Below the pieces are notes generated by a model, which was not told where the DNA came from, did not search any database, and saw only the letters and a program-made list of their open reading frames with translations. The position numbers and the translations under genes were made by a program. A stretch of 64,000 nt of DNA from Amycolatopsis nivea (GTDB lineage Bacteria > Actinomycetota > Actinomycetes > Mycobacteriales > Pseudonocardiaceae), in assembly GCF_004522235.1 (NCBI RefSeq), contig NZ_SDLT01000043.1, positions 21,594 through 85,593 on the forward strand. Direction: 5' to 3'. Shown piece by piece: positions 49,464-59,000 of this stretch (the stretch's first letter is position 1; every line of letters starts with the position of its first letter).

Positions 49464-50078
49464 ATGGGCAAGAGACTCCTGCGCGGTGAACTCATCGAGG
49501 AGATCACCGCGCGCGTCCTCGACGGACGGTTTCCCGCCGACACCCGGATCAACGAGGTCCACCTGGCGAACGAGCTGGGCGTCTCCCGCACGCCGTTGCG
49601 CGAGGCGCTGATCGGACTGGCCGACCGCGGGCTGCTCGTCGCCGCTCCGGGGCGCGGATTCCTCGTCGCGCCACTCGATCCGCAGGAAGCGCGCCGGCTG
49701 TACCCGCTGATCGCCGAACTGGAAGCGCTCGCCCTGCGCTGGACGTCGCCGCTGGAACTCGCCTCGCTGCCGGACGCGCTCGACCGGATTTTCGACGAGA
49801 TAGCCGATTCCTGCGATCTCCCGGCAGCCGACGACCGTTGGCACGCGCTGCTCACGTCCCGCTGCGGCAACCCCCATCTGCTGCGCTTGATCGAGCAGAC
49901 AAAGCCGTTGCTCAAACGCTACGAGACGGCATACTTCGGCGGGCGGGACCGAGTGGCGGAGAGCGTGGCCGAACACCGCGAGATCGCGGCGGCCTTGCGG
50001 GCGAACGATTTGCCCGGCGCGTCCGCGCTGCTGGTCCGGAACTGGGTGAAAGCGTTGACGTACTTGCAAGGGAGCTGA
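49464..50078 (+). CDS. GntR/FadR family transcriptional regulator
   Basis: 204-residue cytoplasmic regulator. The winged helix covers about residues 8-72 (ANELGVSRTPLREALIGLADRGLL) and the all-helical FCD domain about 78-200, where residues such as Asp/His that bind metal or ligand are expected. ATG 49464 lies 8 bp after operator site 2; AATACT 6 nt upstream could be a leaderless -10. It probably represses itself and the divergent PLP enzyme. A phosphoesterase gene follows after 4 nt. Confidence 0.9.
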   Translation: MGKRLLRGELIEEITARVLDGRFPADTRINEVHLANELGVSRTPLREALIGLADRGLLVAAPGRGFLVAPLDPQEARRLYPLIAELEALALRWTSPLELASLPDALDRIFDEIADSCDLPAADDRWHALLTSRCGNPHLLRLIEQTKPLLKRYETAYFGGRDRVAESVAEHREIAAALRANDLPGASALLVRNWVKALTYLQGS

Positions 50079-50082
50079 TCCG

Positions 50083-50844
50083 GTGCGGGTTTTCGCGCAT
50101 CTTTCCGACATCCACCTCGACGGCAGCGAGCGCGCCGACGCACGGGCCGCCGCAGTGACGCGGTACCTGCGAAACCTCGAAGCGCCGGTCGACGCTGTGT
50201 TCGCCACCGGCGACATCGCCGATCACGGCCTGCCCGAGGAATACCGTCGCGCGGCCGAACTGCTGGACCTTCCGGTGCCGGTGGTGGTCTGCCCCGGCAA
50301 CCACGACGTCCGCGCGCAGTTTCGCGAAGCGCTGTTGGGAGAACCGGCTGGCGACGCACCGGTGAACTCCGCGACCAAGGTGGCCGATGTCCTGCTCGTG
50401 TCGTGCGATTCGACGATCCCGGGCAAGGGCGCGGGCTACCTCGCCGACGAGACGCTCGCCTGGCTGGACGACACGCTCGCTGGCCACGACGGCCCGTCGT
50501 TCGTCGCGTTTCACCACCCGCCGCTCGACGTCGGGGTGCCGCTGGTGGACGCGATCCGCCAGACCGGCGAAGACCGTCTCGCTGCCGTGCTGAAGCGGCA
50601 TCCCGGCGTCGTAGCGCTGTTGTGCGGGCACGTGCACACCGGCGCTGCAACAGAGTTCGCGGGCGTGCCGGTGCGGATCGCGCCGGGCGTGGTGTCCGGA
50701 TCACTGCTGCCGGTGGAACCCGGCGCGGGCCGCGGCTGGGACGAAGGCGGGCCGCTGGACTTCGACAGCCCGCCGTCGCTGCTGCTGCACGTGCTGCACG
50801 ACGACGGCAGGCTGACGACGCATCAGCGCACGGTCACCGAGTAA
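50083..50844 (+). CDS. Calcineurin-like metallophosphoesterase (CpdA/Icc type)
   Basis: 253-residue cytoplasmic di-metal phosphoesterase. All five metal motifs are present: SDIHLDG (about 8-14), GDIADHG near 43, GNHDVR near 72, HHPP near 145 and GHVHTG near 184. This is the class III cyclic nucleotide phosphodiesterase pattern (cAMP or 2',3'-cNMP). GTG 50083 has AAGGGAG upstream and follows gntR by 4 nt, so they are co-transcribed. Its last 11 bp overlap the convergent hydrolase gene. Confidence 0.92.
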   Translation: MRVFAHLSDIHLDGSERADARAAAVTRYLRNLEAPVDAVFATGDIADHGLPEEYRRAAELLDLPVPVVVCPGNHDVRAQFREALLGEPAGDAPVNSATKVADVLLVSCDSTIPGKGAGYLADETLAWLDDTLAGHDGPSFVAFHHPPLDVGVPLVDAIRQTGEDRLAAVLKRHPGVVALLCGHVHTGAATEFAGVPVRIAPGVVSGSLLPVEPGAGRGWDEGGPLDFDSPPSLLLHVLHDDGRLTTHQRTVTE

Positions 50845-52459
50845 AGACCGGCAGCGTGACCCGCGAGGGCCGGGTCTCGTCGTGGAACACCTCGAACCGG
50901 TTCGGCGTGCCGCGCACCGCGGACGAAACCCGTTCTCCCGTACCGTGATTGCGCGCGAACCGGGGGAACGCGCCGCCCGCGACCTGAACCCGCAAGCGGT
51001 GCCCGCGACGGAAGCGGTACGCGGTCGGGTCGAGCTCCACCTCGGCCCGCACCACTCCGTCGGCGTCGGCTTCCGGCAGGCCGGGACGCAGTCGCAGGAT
51101 TCCGTCGGTGACGTTGCGCGAGATGCCGCCGGGATCGACGTCGCACAGCCGCACGTACACGTCGGCGTCGGCCAATTCGGTCCGCACGAACACGGTGGCG
51201 GACACATCGCCGATCACGTCGACGTCGTGCACCAGCGGTTCGCCGGTGAACACCAGCACGTCGTCGCGCGCCTCGATCTCGGAATTGTCGCGCTGCTTGG
51301 ACTTTCCCATCAGCAACGGCCCGCCGACGGCCGGGGTCGGGTCCGCCGGGTCGTAGGTGAAGGGCGTGGGCAGGGCCTCGCCGGGCACCGTTTCGCCGAG
51401 ACCGCCGACCGGGCGCAGGTGTGCGTGCGTGGGCTCGGAAGCCGGCGGCCAGTGGTCGAAATCGAGCCAGGTCGACGCCTTCTGCAGGAAGATCCGCACG
51501 GGGGAGCGCTGTAACTGGGTGCGGTCGTCGGCGAGGTGCGCGCGCAGGAAGCCGAGCTGGTCCTGGATCAGCACGCGGAAGCTGGCCGGTTCGCCGTGCG
51601 ACCACGGGCCGACGGTGATCCGCGGCGACCGTCCGGCGTCCTGCAGCGTGCGGAAGTCCCGCATCTGCGCGCGGATGAACAGGTCGTACCAGCCGGTGAC
51701 CATGCTGACCGGCACGTCGAGTTTCGCGACTTCGGCGCTGTGGTCGGACATCTGCCAGAAATCGTCGTCCGGGTCGGCGTGCTCGGTGACGTCCTGGAGG
51801 AACTGCACCGGCTTGCCGATCGCCGCCACGTCCGCGCCCGCGATCGGCAGGTACGCCATCGCACTGCGCGTGCGCCGCGTCTGCAACGGGTTCGGCAGCG
51901 CGGCGAACCGCTCCTCCTGCTTCCCGATCATCGCCGACCAGGACACCATGTTGTCCGCCGCGAGCACCCCGCCCGGATAGAACGTGCTGACGAATTCCGA
52001 CGCGGTGATCCCGAGGCACATGGCTTCCAGCGGCGGGTCGAGATACGGGCCGACTGCCCATTGCGTGTGGCCGAGGTAGCTCGCGCCCGCCATCGCGATC
52101 CGCCCGTCGCACCAGGGTTGGGCGCGCAGCCATTCGGCGGTGGCGATCCCGTCCTCGCGTTCGAGGTGGAACGGGCGGAATTCTCCTTCGGAGCCGAAGG
52201 TGCCGCGGGTGCTTTGCAGGACGGTTTGCAGGCCGTGGCGCGCGAAGGTTTCGCCGAAGAGCTTGGCGAGGGGGCCGGTGCGGCCGTAGGGGGTGCGGAT
52301 CAGGACTACGGGGCCGTTCGTCAGGCCCGCCGGGGTGTAGCGGTCGGCTAGCAGGTGCACGCCGTCGTGCATCGGGACGCGGAGGCCCTTGGCTGCGGTC
52401 GGGGCCGGACCCTCGGCGGCGGGGAGACCGAGCAGTCGGTCGACGATTCGGTTCAGCAC
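50834..52459 (-). CDS. CocE/NonD family alpha/beta hydrolase (X-Pro dipeptidyl-peptidase-like)
   Basis: 541-residue serine hydrolase. The nucleophile Ser lies in AGASYLGHTQ near residue 125, the catalytic His in GPWSHG near 300, and the C-terminal jelly-roll domain (about 365-541, VSATVFVRTELADADVYVRL) is typical of the cocaine esterase/X-Pro peptidase group. No signal peptide, so cytoplasmic. Homologues hydrolyse esters or proline peptides, so the substrate is open. Its 3' end overlaps the convergent phosphoesterase by 11 bp. Confidence 0.92.
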   Translation of the reverse strand: MLNRIVDRLLGLPAAEGPAPTAAKGLRVPMHDGVHLLADRYTPAGLTNGPVVLIRTPYGRTGPLAKLFGETFARHGLQTVLQSTRGTFGSEGEFRPFHLEREDGIATAEWLRAQPWCDGRIAMAGASYLGHTQWAVGPYLDPPLEAMCLGITASEFVSTFYPGGVLAADNMVSWSAMIGKQEERFAALPNPLQTRRTRSAMAYLPIAGADVAAIGKPVQFLQDVTEHADPDDDFWQMSDHSAEVAKLDVPVSMVTGWYDLFIRAQMRDFRTLQDAGRSPRITVGPWSHGEPASFRVLIQDQLGFLRAHLADDRTQLQRSPVRIFLQKASTWLDFDHWPPASEPTHAHLRPVGGLGETVPGEALPTPFTYDPADPTPAVGGPLLMGKSKQRDNSEIEARDDVLVFTGEPLVHDVDVIGDVSATVFVRTELADADVYVRLCDVDPGGISRNVTDGILRLRPGLPEADADGVVRAEVELDPTAYRFRRGHRLRVQVAGGAFPRFARNHGTGERVSSAVRGTPNRFEVFHDETRPSRVTLPVFTR

Positions 52460-52509
52460 GTAATCGAACGTACGCGAGTCGCTACCGTTCCGCTCCTGCG
52501 GAGAAGGCG

Positions 52510-52564
52510 GTCCGTGAGGGGAACCCTGGGGGAATCAGCGGCTGTGCGGGTTCCCCTCACGGAC
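52510..52564 (-). terminator. Terminator hairpin of the GTGAGGGGAACCC family, copy 4
   Basis: Perfect 17-bp stem, 52510-52526 with 52548-52564, directly abutting the asparaginase stop codon. It insulates the asn operon from the downstream hydrolase gene. Confidence 0.85.
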
Positions 52565-53509
52565 TTAGGCGGCGAGTGCGTCCGTCACCTGGAGAGCGGG
52601 GTTGCGGAACGGGGCGAGCAGTTCCGGATCGACGCCTGCTCGTGCCAGCGCCGCCGCGAGTACGGCAGGACGGGCTCGGTCGCCGCCGTCCGCGATCTTC
52701 AGCGCCACTGCGGTTCCGTCCGGCAACGCGGCGAGCTGCACGGCCTCGAAACCGTCCTTCGCGATCAGTCCCGGCACGGCCCGCATCAGCCGGGTGACGT
52801 CGCGTCGGCTCCCGGCCACCAGATCCGGATGCTGCCGGATCCCGTTGGCCACCAACGATTCCGGCGAACCCTCTGGCGCGGTCGCGATCCGCGAAGCAGC
52901 CTTCGCCAAACCTCGCAGAGACAGCGCGAACAGTGGCGCACCGCAGCCGTCCGTGGCTACGCGCGGCACGGTTTGCCCGGTCAGTTCCTCGACGGTTTCC
53001 CGGATCGCACGCTGCAGCGGGTGTGCCGGATCGAGGTAACCGTCGACGTCCCACCGCTGCTCTTGGCACACGGCCAGCATCGCGGCGTGCTTGCCGGAGC
53101 AGTTGTGCGCGAGTCGCGACGGCTGCCGTCCAGCAGCGATCCAGGCGTCCCGCTCGACCGGGTCGTAGGGCAGGTCAGCGGGGTTGCCCAGATCGGTTTC
53201 GGTGAAGCCGCGGCTTTCCAGCACGGCGGCGGCTGCCTCGAGATGCCGCGGTTCGCCGGAGTGGCTGGCCGCGGCGATCGCGAAACCGGACGGGTCGAGG
53301 CGCAGTCCGAGCCGGGCCATCGCGGCGGCCTGCAACGGCTTCGCGGTCGAACGCGGGTACATCGCGACGTCGGGGTCGCCCGCCTCGAACAGCGTCGAAC
53401 CGTCGGGCGAGAGCACGACGACGGAACCGTGGTGGACGCCCTCGACCATGCCGTCGCGCAGAAGGTGGACCAGCGGGACGTGCCGCGGTTCGCGTTCCTG
53501 CGGGATCAC
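52565..53509 (-). CDS. L-asparaginase II (Rhizobium etli type, PF06089)
   Basis: 314-residue cytoplasmic amidohydrolase of the thermolabile asparaginase II family, unrelated to E. coli AnsA/AnsB. Family landmarks are MVEGVHHGSVVV near 14-25, YPRSTAKPLQA near 45-55, HNCSGKHAAML near 125-135 with the proposed Ser/Lys pair, and TDGCGAPLFALSL near 175. GTG 53509 overlaps the permease stop in GTGA. With the upstream permease it should import and hydrolyse asparagine to aspartate and ammonia. Confidence 0.9.
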   Translation of the reverse strand: MIPQEREPRHVPLVHLLRDGMVEGVHHGSVVVLSPDGSTLFEAGDPDVAMYPRSTAKPLQAAAMARLGLRLDPSGFAIAAASHSGEPRHLEAAAAVLESRGFTETDLGNPADLPYDPVERDAWIAAGRQPSRLAHNCSGKHAAMLAVCQEQRWDVDGYLDPAHPLQRAIRETVEELTGQTVPRVATDGCGAPLFALSLRGLAKAASRIATAPEGSPESLVANGIRQHPDLVAGSRRDVTRLMRAVPGLIAKDGFEAVQLAALPDGTAVALKIADGGDRARPAVLAAALARAGVDPELLAPFRNPALQVTDALAA

Positions 53510-54942
53510 GACGCCTCTGCCTTGTCGAACGCGCTCATGTCGATCCGCTTGCGCACGACGAACCAGCCGGCGACGAGCGCGACGACGATCACCGGCAGCG
53601 CCATGAGGGTGATCCGGCCGGTCTTGTCGAAGCCCATCAGCACGACGACCGCGGCGAGGAAGGCGAGCGTCGCGATTTCGGTGTAGGGCGAGAACGGCAG
53701 CCGGAAGTGCGGCCGGGTCACCTCGCCGCGCTTGGCCTTCCGCACGAACAGCAGGTGGCTGAGCACGATGATCGCCCAGGTGCCGAGGATGCCGACGGCG
53801 GCGAAGTTCAGCACGATCTCGAACGCGTCCTTCGGCACCACGTAGTTCAGCCCGACGCCGACCACGCACACCGACGACGTCAGCAGGATCCCGCCGTAGG
53901 GCACCTGGTTGCGGTTCATCACGCCGGTGAACTTCGGCGCGGACCCGGCCAGCGACATCGAGCGCAGGATCCGCCCGGTCGAGTACAGGCCGGAGTTGAG
54001 GCTCGACAGCGCGGCGGTCAGCACGACCAGGTTCATGATGCTGTCCGCGCCGGGCACGCCCAGTTTCGCCAGCACGGTGACGAACGGGCTCTGGTCGGCC
54101 GAGTAGGCGTCCCACGGCAGCAGCATCGCCAGCAGCACGACCGAGCCGACGTAGAACAGCGCGATCCGCCACATGATCGAGTTGATCGCCTTGGGCACGA
54201 TCTTCTTCGGGTTCTCCGTTTCGCCCGCCGCGACGCCGACCAGTTCGCACGAGGCGTAGGCGAACACGACGCCCTGCACGATCAGGATCATCGGCACGAT
54301 GCCCGCCGGGAACACGCCGCCGTGGTCGGAGATCAGCTGCGGGCCGGGGATGTGGCCGTCGATCGGATGCTGCGTCACCAGCAGGACGATGCCGACGATC
54401 AGGAACAGCACCAGCGCGGCGACCTTGACGATCGAGAACCAGAATTCCATCTCGCCGAACAGCTTCACCGACACGAGGTTCAGCGACAGCACGACCGCCA
54501 GCGCGATCAGCGCGAGCACCCACTGCGGGATCGGCGTGAAGAACGACCAGAAGTGCGCGTACAGCGCGATGGCGGTGATGTCCGCGATGCCGGTCGTCGA
54601 CCAGTTGAGGAAGTGCATCCAGCCCGCGACGTACGCGCCCTTCTCGCCCATGAACTCGCGCGCGTAGGACACGAACGCGCCGGACGACGGACGGTGCAGG
54701 ATCAGTTCGCCGAGCGCGCGCACCACGAAGAACGCGAAGAGCCCGCACACCGCGTACACGATCGCGAGCGCCGGACCGGCCTGCGCGAGCCGTCCGCCCG
54801 CGCCGAGGAACAGGCCGGTGCCGATCGCGCCGCCGATGGCGATCATGTTGATGTGCCGGGATTTCAGCGCCTTGTTGTATCCGGCGTCGCCCGCGTCGGC
54901 GGGACCCGCCTCGGCAGTGGCGGGCAGGGTTTCTTCACTCAC
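53506..54942 (-). CDS. ansP: Amino acid permease, L-asparagine permease (AnsP) type
   Basis: 478-residue, 12-segment membrane transporter of the amino acid transporter (APC) family. The signature RHINMIAIGGAIGTGLFLGAG (core near 29-48) and FVSYAREFMGEKGAYVAGW near 90-108 match the AnsP/CycA group. Start ATG overlaps the gntR stop (ATGA), and its stop overlaps the asparaginase start (GTGA), so all three are translated as a coupled unit. Asparagine as substrate is inferred from that pairing. Confidence 0.92.
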   Translation of the reverse strand: MSEETLPATAEAGPADAGDAGYNKALKSRHINMIAIGGAIGTGLFLGAGGRLAQAGPALAIVYAVCGLFAFFVVRALGELILHRPSSGAFVSYAREFMGEKGAYVAGWMHFLNWSTTGIADITAIALYAHFWSFFTPIPQWVLALIALAVVLSLNLVSVKLFGEMEFWFSIVKVAALVLFLIVGIVLLVTQHPIDGHIPGPQLISDHGGVFPAGIVPMILIVQGVVFAYASCELVGVAAGETENPKKIVPKAINSIMWRIALFYVGSVVLLAMLLPWDAYSADQSPFVTVLAKLGVPGADSIMNLVVLTAALSSLNSGLYSTGRILRSMSLAGSAPKFTGVMNRNQVPYGGILLTSSVCVVGVGLNYVVPKDAFEIVLNFAAVGILGTWAIIVLSHLLFVRKAKRGEVTRPHFRLPFSPYTEIATLAFLAAVVVLMGFDKTGRITLMALPVIVVALVAGWFVVRKRIDMSAFDKAEAS

Positions 54943-55670
54943 GCGGTGGTACCTGTTTCTGCTTCGCCGGCGCGCGCCGGTCGGACGATCGTGGTCAGGG
55001 TCTTCTCGACGTGATCGAGATGCTCGGTCATCGCGGCCGCCGCCGCGTCTTCCTCGCCTTCGGCGATCGCCGTGACGATGCGCCGGTGCTCGACGTTCGA
55101 CTGGGTGCGCCGTCCGCCGAGCTGGTTCAGGAACGCCGACTGGCGGGCCAGTGCGTCGCGGATCTCCTCGATCACCTTCGCGAACACCGGATTGCCAGAT
55201 GCCCGTGCGATCGTGACGTGAAACTGTGAGTCGAGCGCCACCCAGGCGGCGTCCGCGGTCTCGGCGTCCATCCGGTCGACGAGATCGGCGAGCCGGGCGA
55301 GCTGGTCGGCGTCGCGGCGGCGCGCGGCGTACGCGGCCACCGGGACCTCGACGTGCCTGCGCACCTCGACCAGGTCGCGGGCCGAGTAGTCGCCGAACGT
55401 AGGGTTCTCCGGCGGGCCGCTCGCGGTGACGAACGTGCCGCGGCCGGTGCGCGACACGGTCAGCCCGAGCGCCTGCAGCCCGCGCAGCGCCTCGCGCACG
55501 ACCGAGCGGCTGACCTCGAACTCCCTGCTCAGCGCGGCCTCCGACGGCAGCTGGTCGCCGATCGCGTACTCGCCGTGCTCGATCGCCTGCCGCAGATGGC
55601 CGAGGACGGCCTCCATCGCGCTGACGCGCCGGGGGAGCGGTCCGGCTGCCCGGCTGTCAGACAGGTTCAC
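54939..55670 (-). CDS. GntR/FadR-type regulator of the asparagine operon
   Basis: 243-residue cytoplasmic regulator. The winged helix spans about 22-85 (LPSEAALSREFEVSRSVVREAL) and the FCD effector domain about 105-230 with conserved Asp/His positions (LDSQFHVTIARASGN). GTG 55670 fits a leaderless promoter: TTGACA, 17 bp, GACGAT, 7 nt, GTG. An operator-like CTGTCAGACAG lies a few bases inside the gene, so autorepression by blocking transcription start is plausible. It is first in the operon. Confidence 0.88.
   Translation of the reverse strand: MNLSDSRAAGPLPRRVSAMEAVLGHLRQAIEHGEYAIGDQLPSEAALSREFEVSRSVVREALRGLQALGLTVSRTGRGTFVTASGPPENPTFGDYSARDLVEVRRHVEVPVAAYAARRRDADQLARLADLVDRMDAETADAAWVALDSQFHVTIARASGNPVFAKVIEEIRDALARQSAFLNQLGGRRTQSNVEHRRIVTAIAEGEEDAAAAAMTEHLDHVEKTLTTIVRPARAGEAETGTTA
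55654..55664. promoter_or_regulatory. GntR operator-like dyad CTGTC-A-GACAG
   Basis: 11-bp dyad with single-base centre, typical of FadR-subfamily sites, 4 nt downstream of the leaderless start codon of the regulator gene. Confidence 0.55.
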
Positions 55671-55677
55671 GCGACGG

Positions 55678-55706
55678 ATCGTCGGTTCCGGCCCGGCCGC
55701 TGTCAA
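55678..55706 (-). promoter_or_regulatory. Sigma-70 type promoter of the gntR-ansP-asparaginase operon
   Basis: On the minus strand TTGACA (55706-55701) and GACGAT (55683-55678) are separated by 17 bp, and the start codon follows 7 nt later. The remainder of the 55671-56007 gap is the dnaE upstream region and shows no other clear motif. Confidence 0.6.
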
Positions 55707-56007
55707 GCGGAGCCATGGCCCCTTGCTCGGCGGTTGTGGGCTGGTTCACGCTCCCGGGTGACTCTGGGGGCCCGGCTGTCCGAGGCGCCGGTTTTTGTCG
55801 GTGCCGGGTGCGACCGTGTCCGGGTACTGAGGGGCGCACCGGCGATCACCACGCCGAACGCGCCCGGCGCGTCGGAGCCGCGCCCGGCCTACGGAAGAGA
55901 GAGGATCCAGACGGAGCGCTCAGACCGCGGCGGACTAGGGTGGACAGCCCGGGCCCGCCGCGTCGACCGGAGCCGGGAAGCCGTCTGCCTAGGGGAGGTT
56001 TTCGCTG

Positions 56008-59000
56008 GTGTCGAACGATTCTTTCGTCCACCTGCACGTCCACACCGAGTACTCCATGCTGGACGGTGCGGCGAAGATCGGTCCCTTGTTCGCGGAGGCG
56101 GCCCGGCTGAACATGCCGGCGGTCGGGATGACCGATCACGGGAACATGTATGGCGGGGACGAGTTTTATCAGACGTCGAAGAAGCACGGGATCAAGCCGA
56201 TCATCGGGATCGAGGCGTACATCGCGCCGGAGTCGCGGTTTCACAAGAAGCCGGTGTTCTGGGGGCAGGCGTCGCAGCGGGGGTCGGACGAGTTCGGCGA
56301 GGGCGGCGACGTCTCGGGTGGCGGTGCGTACACGCACATGACGATGGTGGCGGGGAACGCGACGGGGTTGCGGAATCTGTTCAAGCTGTCGTCGCTGGCG
56401 TCGATTCAGGGGTATTACCGCAAGCCGCGGATGGATCGGGAGCTGATCGCGGAGAACGCGTCCGGGATCATCGCGACGACCGGCTGCCCGTCGGGCGAGG
56501 TGCAGACCCGGTTGCGGCTGGGGCAGCGCGAGGCCGCGATCCAGGCGGCCTCGGACTACAAGGACATTTTCGGGGCGGGGAATTTCTTCCTGGAGCTGAT
56601 GGACCACGGGCTGCCGATCGAGCGGTCGGTGCGGGAGGGTTTGCTGGAGATCGGGAAGCTGCTGGACCTCCCGCCGCTGGCGACGAACGATTCGCACTAT
56701 GTGACGAAGGACCAGGCGGACACGCACTCGGCGTTGCTGTGCGTGCAGGCGGGGAAGACGCTGAACGATCCGACGCGGTTCAAGTTCGACGGGGACGGTT
56801 ATTTCCTGAAGTCGGCGGAGGAGATGCGCGAGTACTGGGACCGGGAAGTCCCGGGGGCGGCGGACAACACGTTGTTGATCGCGGAGCGGGTCGAGTCGTA
56901 CGAGGACGTGTACACGCACAAGGACCGGATGCCGGTCTTCGACGTCCCCGAAGGACACACCGACGCTTCCTGGCTGCGCCACCAGGTGGCCGAGGGCCTC
57001 AAGTGGCGGTTTCCCGAAGGCATCCCGGACGGGTACGAGGAACGCTGCGACTACGAACTCGGCGTCATCGAGGGCAAGGGCTTCCCGTCCTACTTCCTCA
57101 TCACCGCCGACCTCATCCAGCACGCGCGGGAGGTCGGCATCCTCGTCGGCCCCGGCCGAGGGTCCGCCGCCGGCGCGCTCGTCGCGTACGCGCTCGGCAT
57201 CACGAACCTCGACCCGATCCCGCAGAAGCTGCTGTTCGAGCGGTTCCTGAACCCGGAGCGCATGTCGATGCCCGATATCGACATCGACTTCGACGACCGC
57301 CGCCGCGGCGAGATGATCCGGTACGCCACCGACAAGTACGGCTCGGACCGGGTCGCGCAGGTCATCACCTTCGGCACGATTAAGACCAAGGCGGCGATCA
57401 AGGACTCCGCCCGCGTGCACTTCGGCCAGCCGGGCTACTCGATCGCGGACCGGATTTCGAAGGCGCTGCCGCCGCCGATCATGGCGAAGGACATCCCGCT
57501 GTCGGGCATCGTCGACTCGAAGCACGAGCGCTACGCCGAGGCCGCCGAGGTCCGCACGCTGGTCGAGACCGACGAAGAGTGCAAGACGATCTTCGACACC
57601 GCCCGCGGCCTCGAAGGCCTGATCCGCAACGCGGGCGTGCACGCCTGCGCGGTGATCATGTCGAGCGAGCCGCTCACCGACGCGATCCCGGTGTGGCAGC
57701 GCGACGACGGGTCGATCATCACCGGCTGGGACTATCCCTCCTGCGAGGCCATCGGCCTGCTGAAGATGGACTTCCTCGGCCTGCGCAACCTCACCGTCAT
57801 CGGCGACGCGCTGGAGAACATCAAGGCCAACCGCGGCGAGGAGATCGACCTCGACCGGCTCGGCTTCGACGACCCCGAGGCGTACAAGCTCCTCGGCCGG
57901 GGCGACACGCTCGGCGTGTTCCAGCTCGACGGCGGCGCGATGCGCGACCTGCTGCGGCGCATGCAGCCGACCGGGTTCGAGGACATCATCGCGGTGCTCG
58001 CGCTGTACCGGCCCGGTCCGATGGGCATGAACGCGCACAACGACTACGCCGACCGCAAGAACAACCGGCAGCAGATCAAGCCGATCCACCCGCAGCTGGA
58101 GGAACCGCTGCGGGAGATCCTGTCCGAGACCTACGGCCTGATCGTCTACCAAGAGCAGATCATGCAGATCGCCCAGAAGGTCGCGGGCTACACGATGGGC
58201 CGAGCGGACACGCTCCGCCGCGCGATGGGCAAGAAGAAGAAGGAAGTCCTCGAGAAGGAGTACGAGGGCTTCGAAGAGGGCATGAAGTCCAGCCCGCTGG
58301 TCGAGGGCGGCTTCTCGCCGGAAGCGGTCAAGGCGCTGTGGGACACGATTCTCCCGTTCGCCGGGTACGCGTTCAACAAGTCGCACGCCGCCGCGTACGG
58401 CCTGATCGCGTACTGGACCGCCTACCTCAAGTCGAACTACACCGCGGAGTACATGGCCGCGCTGCTCACGTCGGTCGGCGACAACAAGGACAAGTCGGCG
58501 ATCTACCTGTCGGAGTGCCGGCGGCTGGGGATCAAGGTGCTGCCGCCGGACGTGAACGAGTCGGCGCTGCGGTTCGCGGCCGTCGGGAACGACATCCGGT
58601 TCGGTCTGGGCGCGGTGCGCAACGTGGGCGCGAACGTGGTGGAGTCGATCATCAAGACGCGCGAGGAGAAGGGCAAGTACTCCTCGTTCACCGAGTTCCT
58701 GGACAAGTCGGAGCTGGTGGCCTGCAACAAGCGGGTGATCGAATCGCTGATCAAGGCGGGCGCGTTCGATTCGATGGGCCACACGCGGCTGTCGATGATC
58801 CAGGTGCACGAGGACGCGGTGGAAGCCGTCGTCCCGCTCAAGCGCCAGGAAGCGATGGGCCAGTTCGACCTCTTCGGCTCGTTCGGAGCCGACGACGGAG
58901 ACGCGGCCGAAGCGGCGCCGTCGTCCTCGCCGCTCGCGCACCTCAAGTTCGGCGAGGAGGAGTACCCGCGCAAGCAGCTCCTGGCCTATGAACGCGAAAT

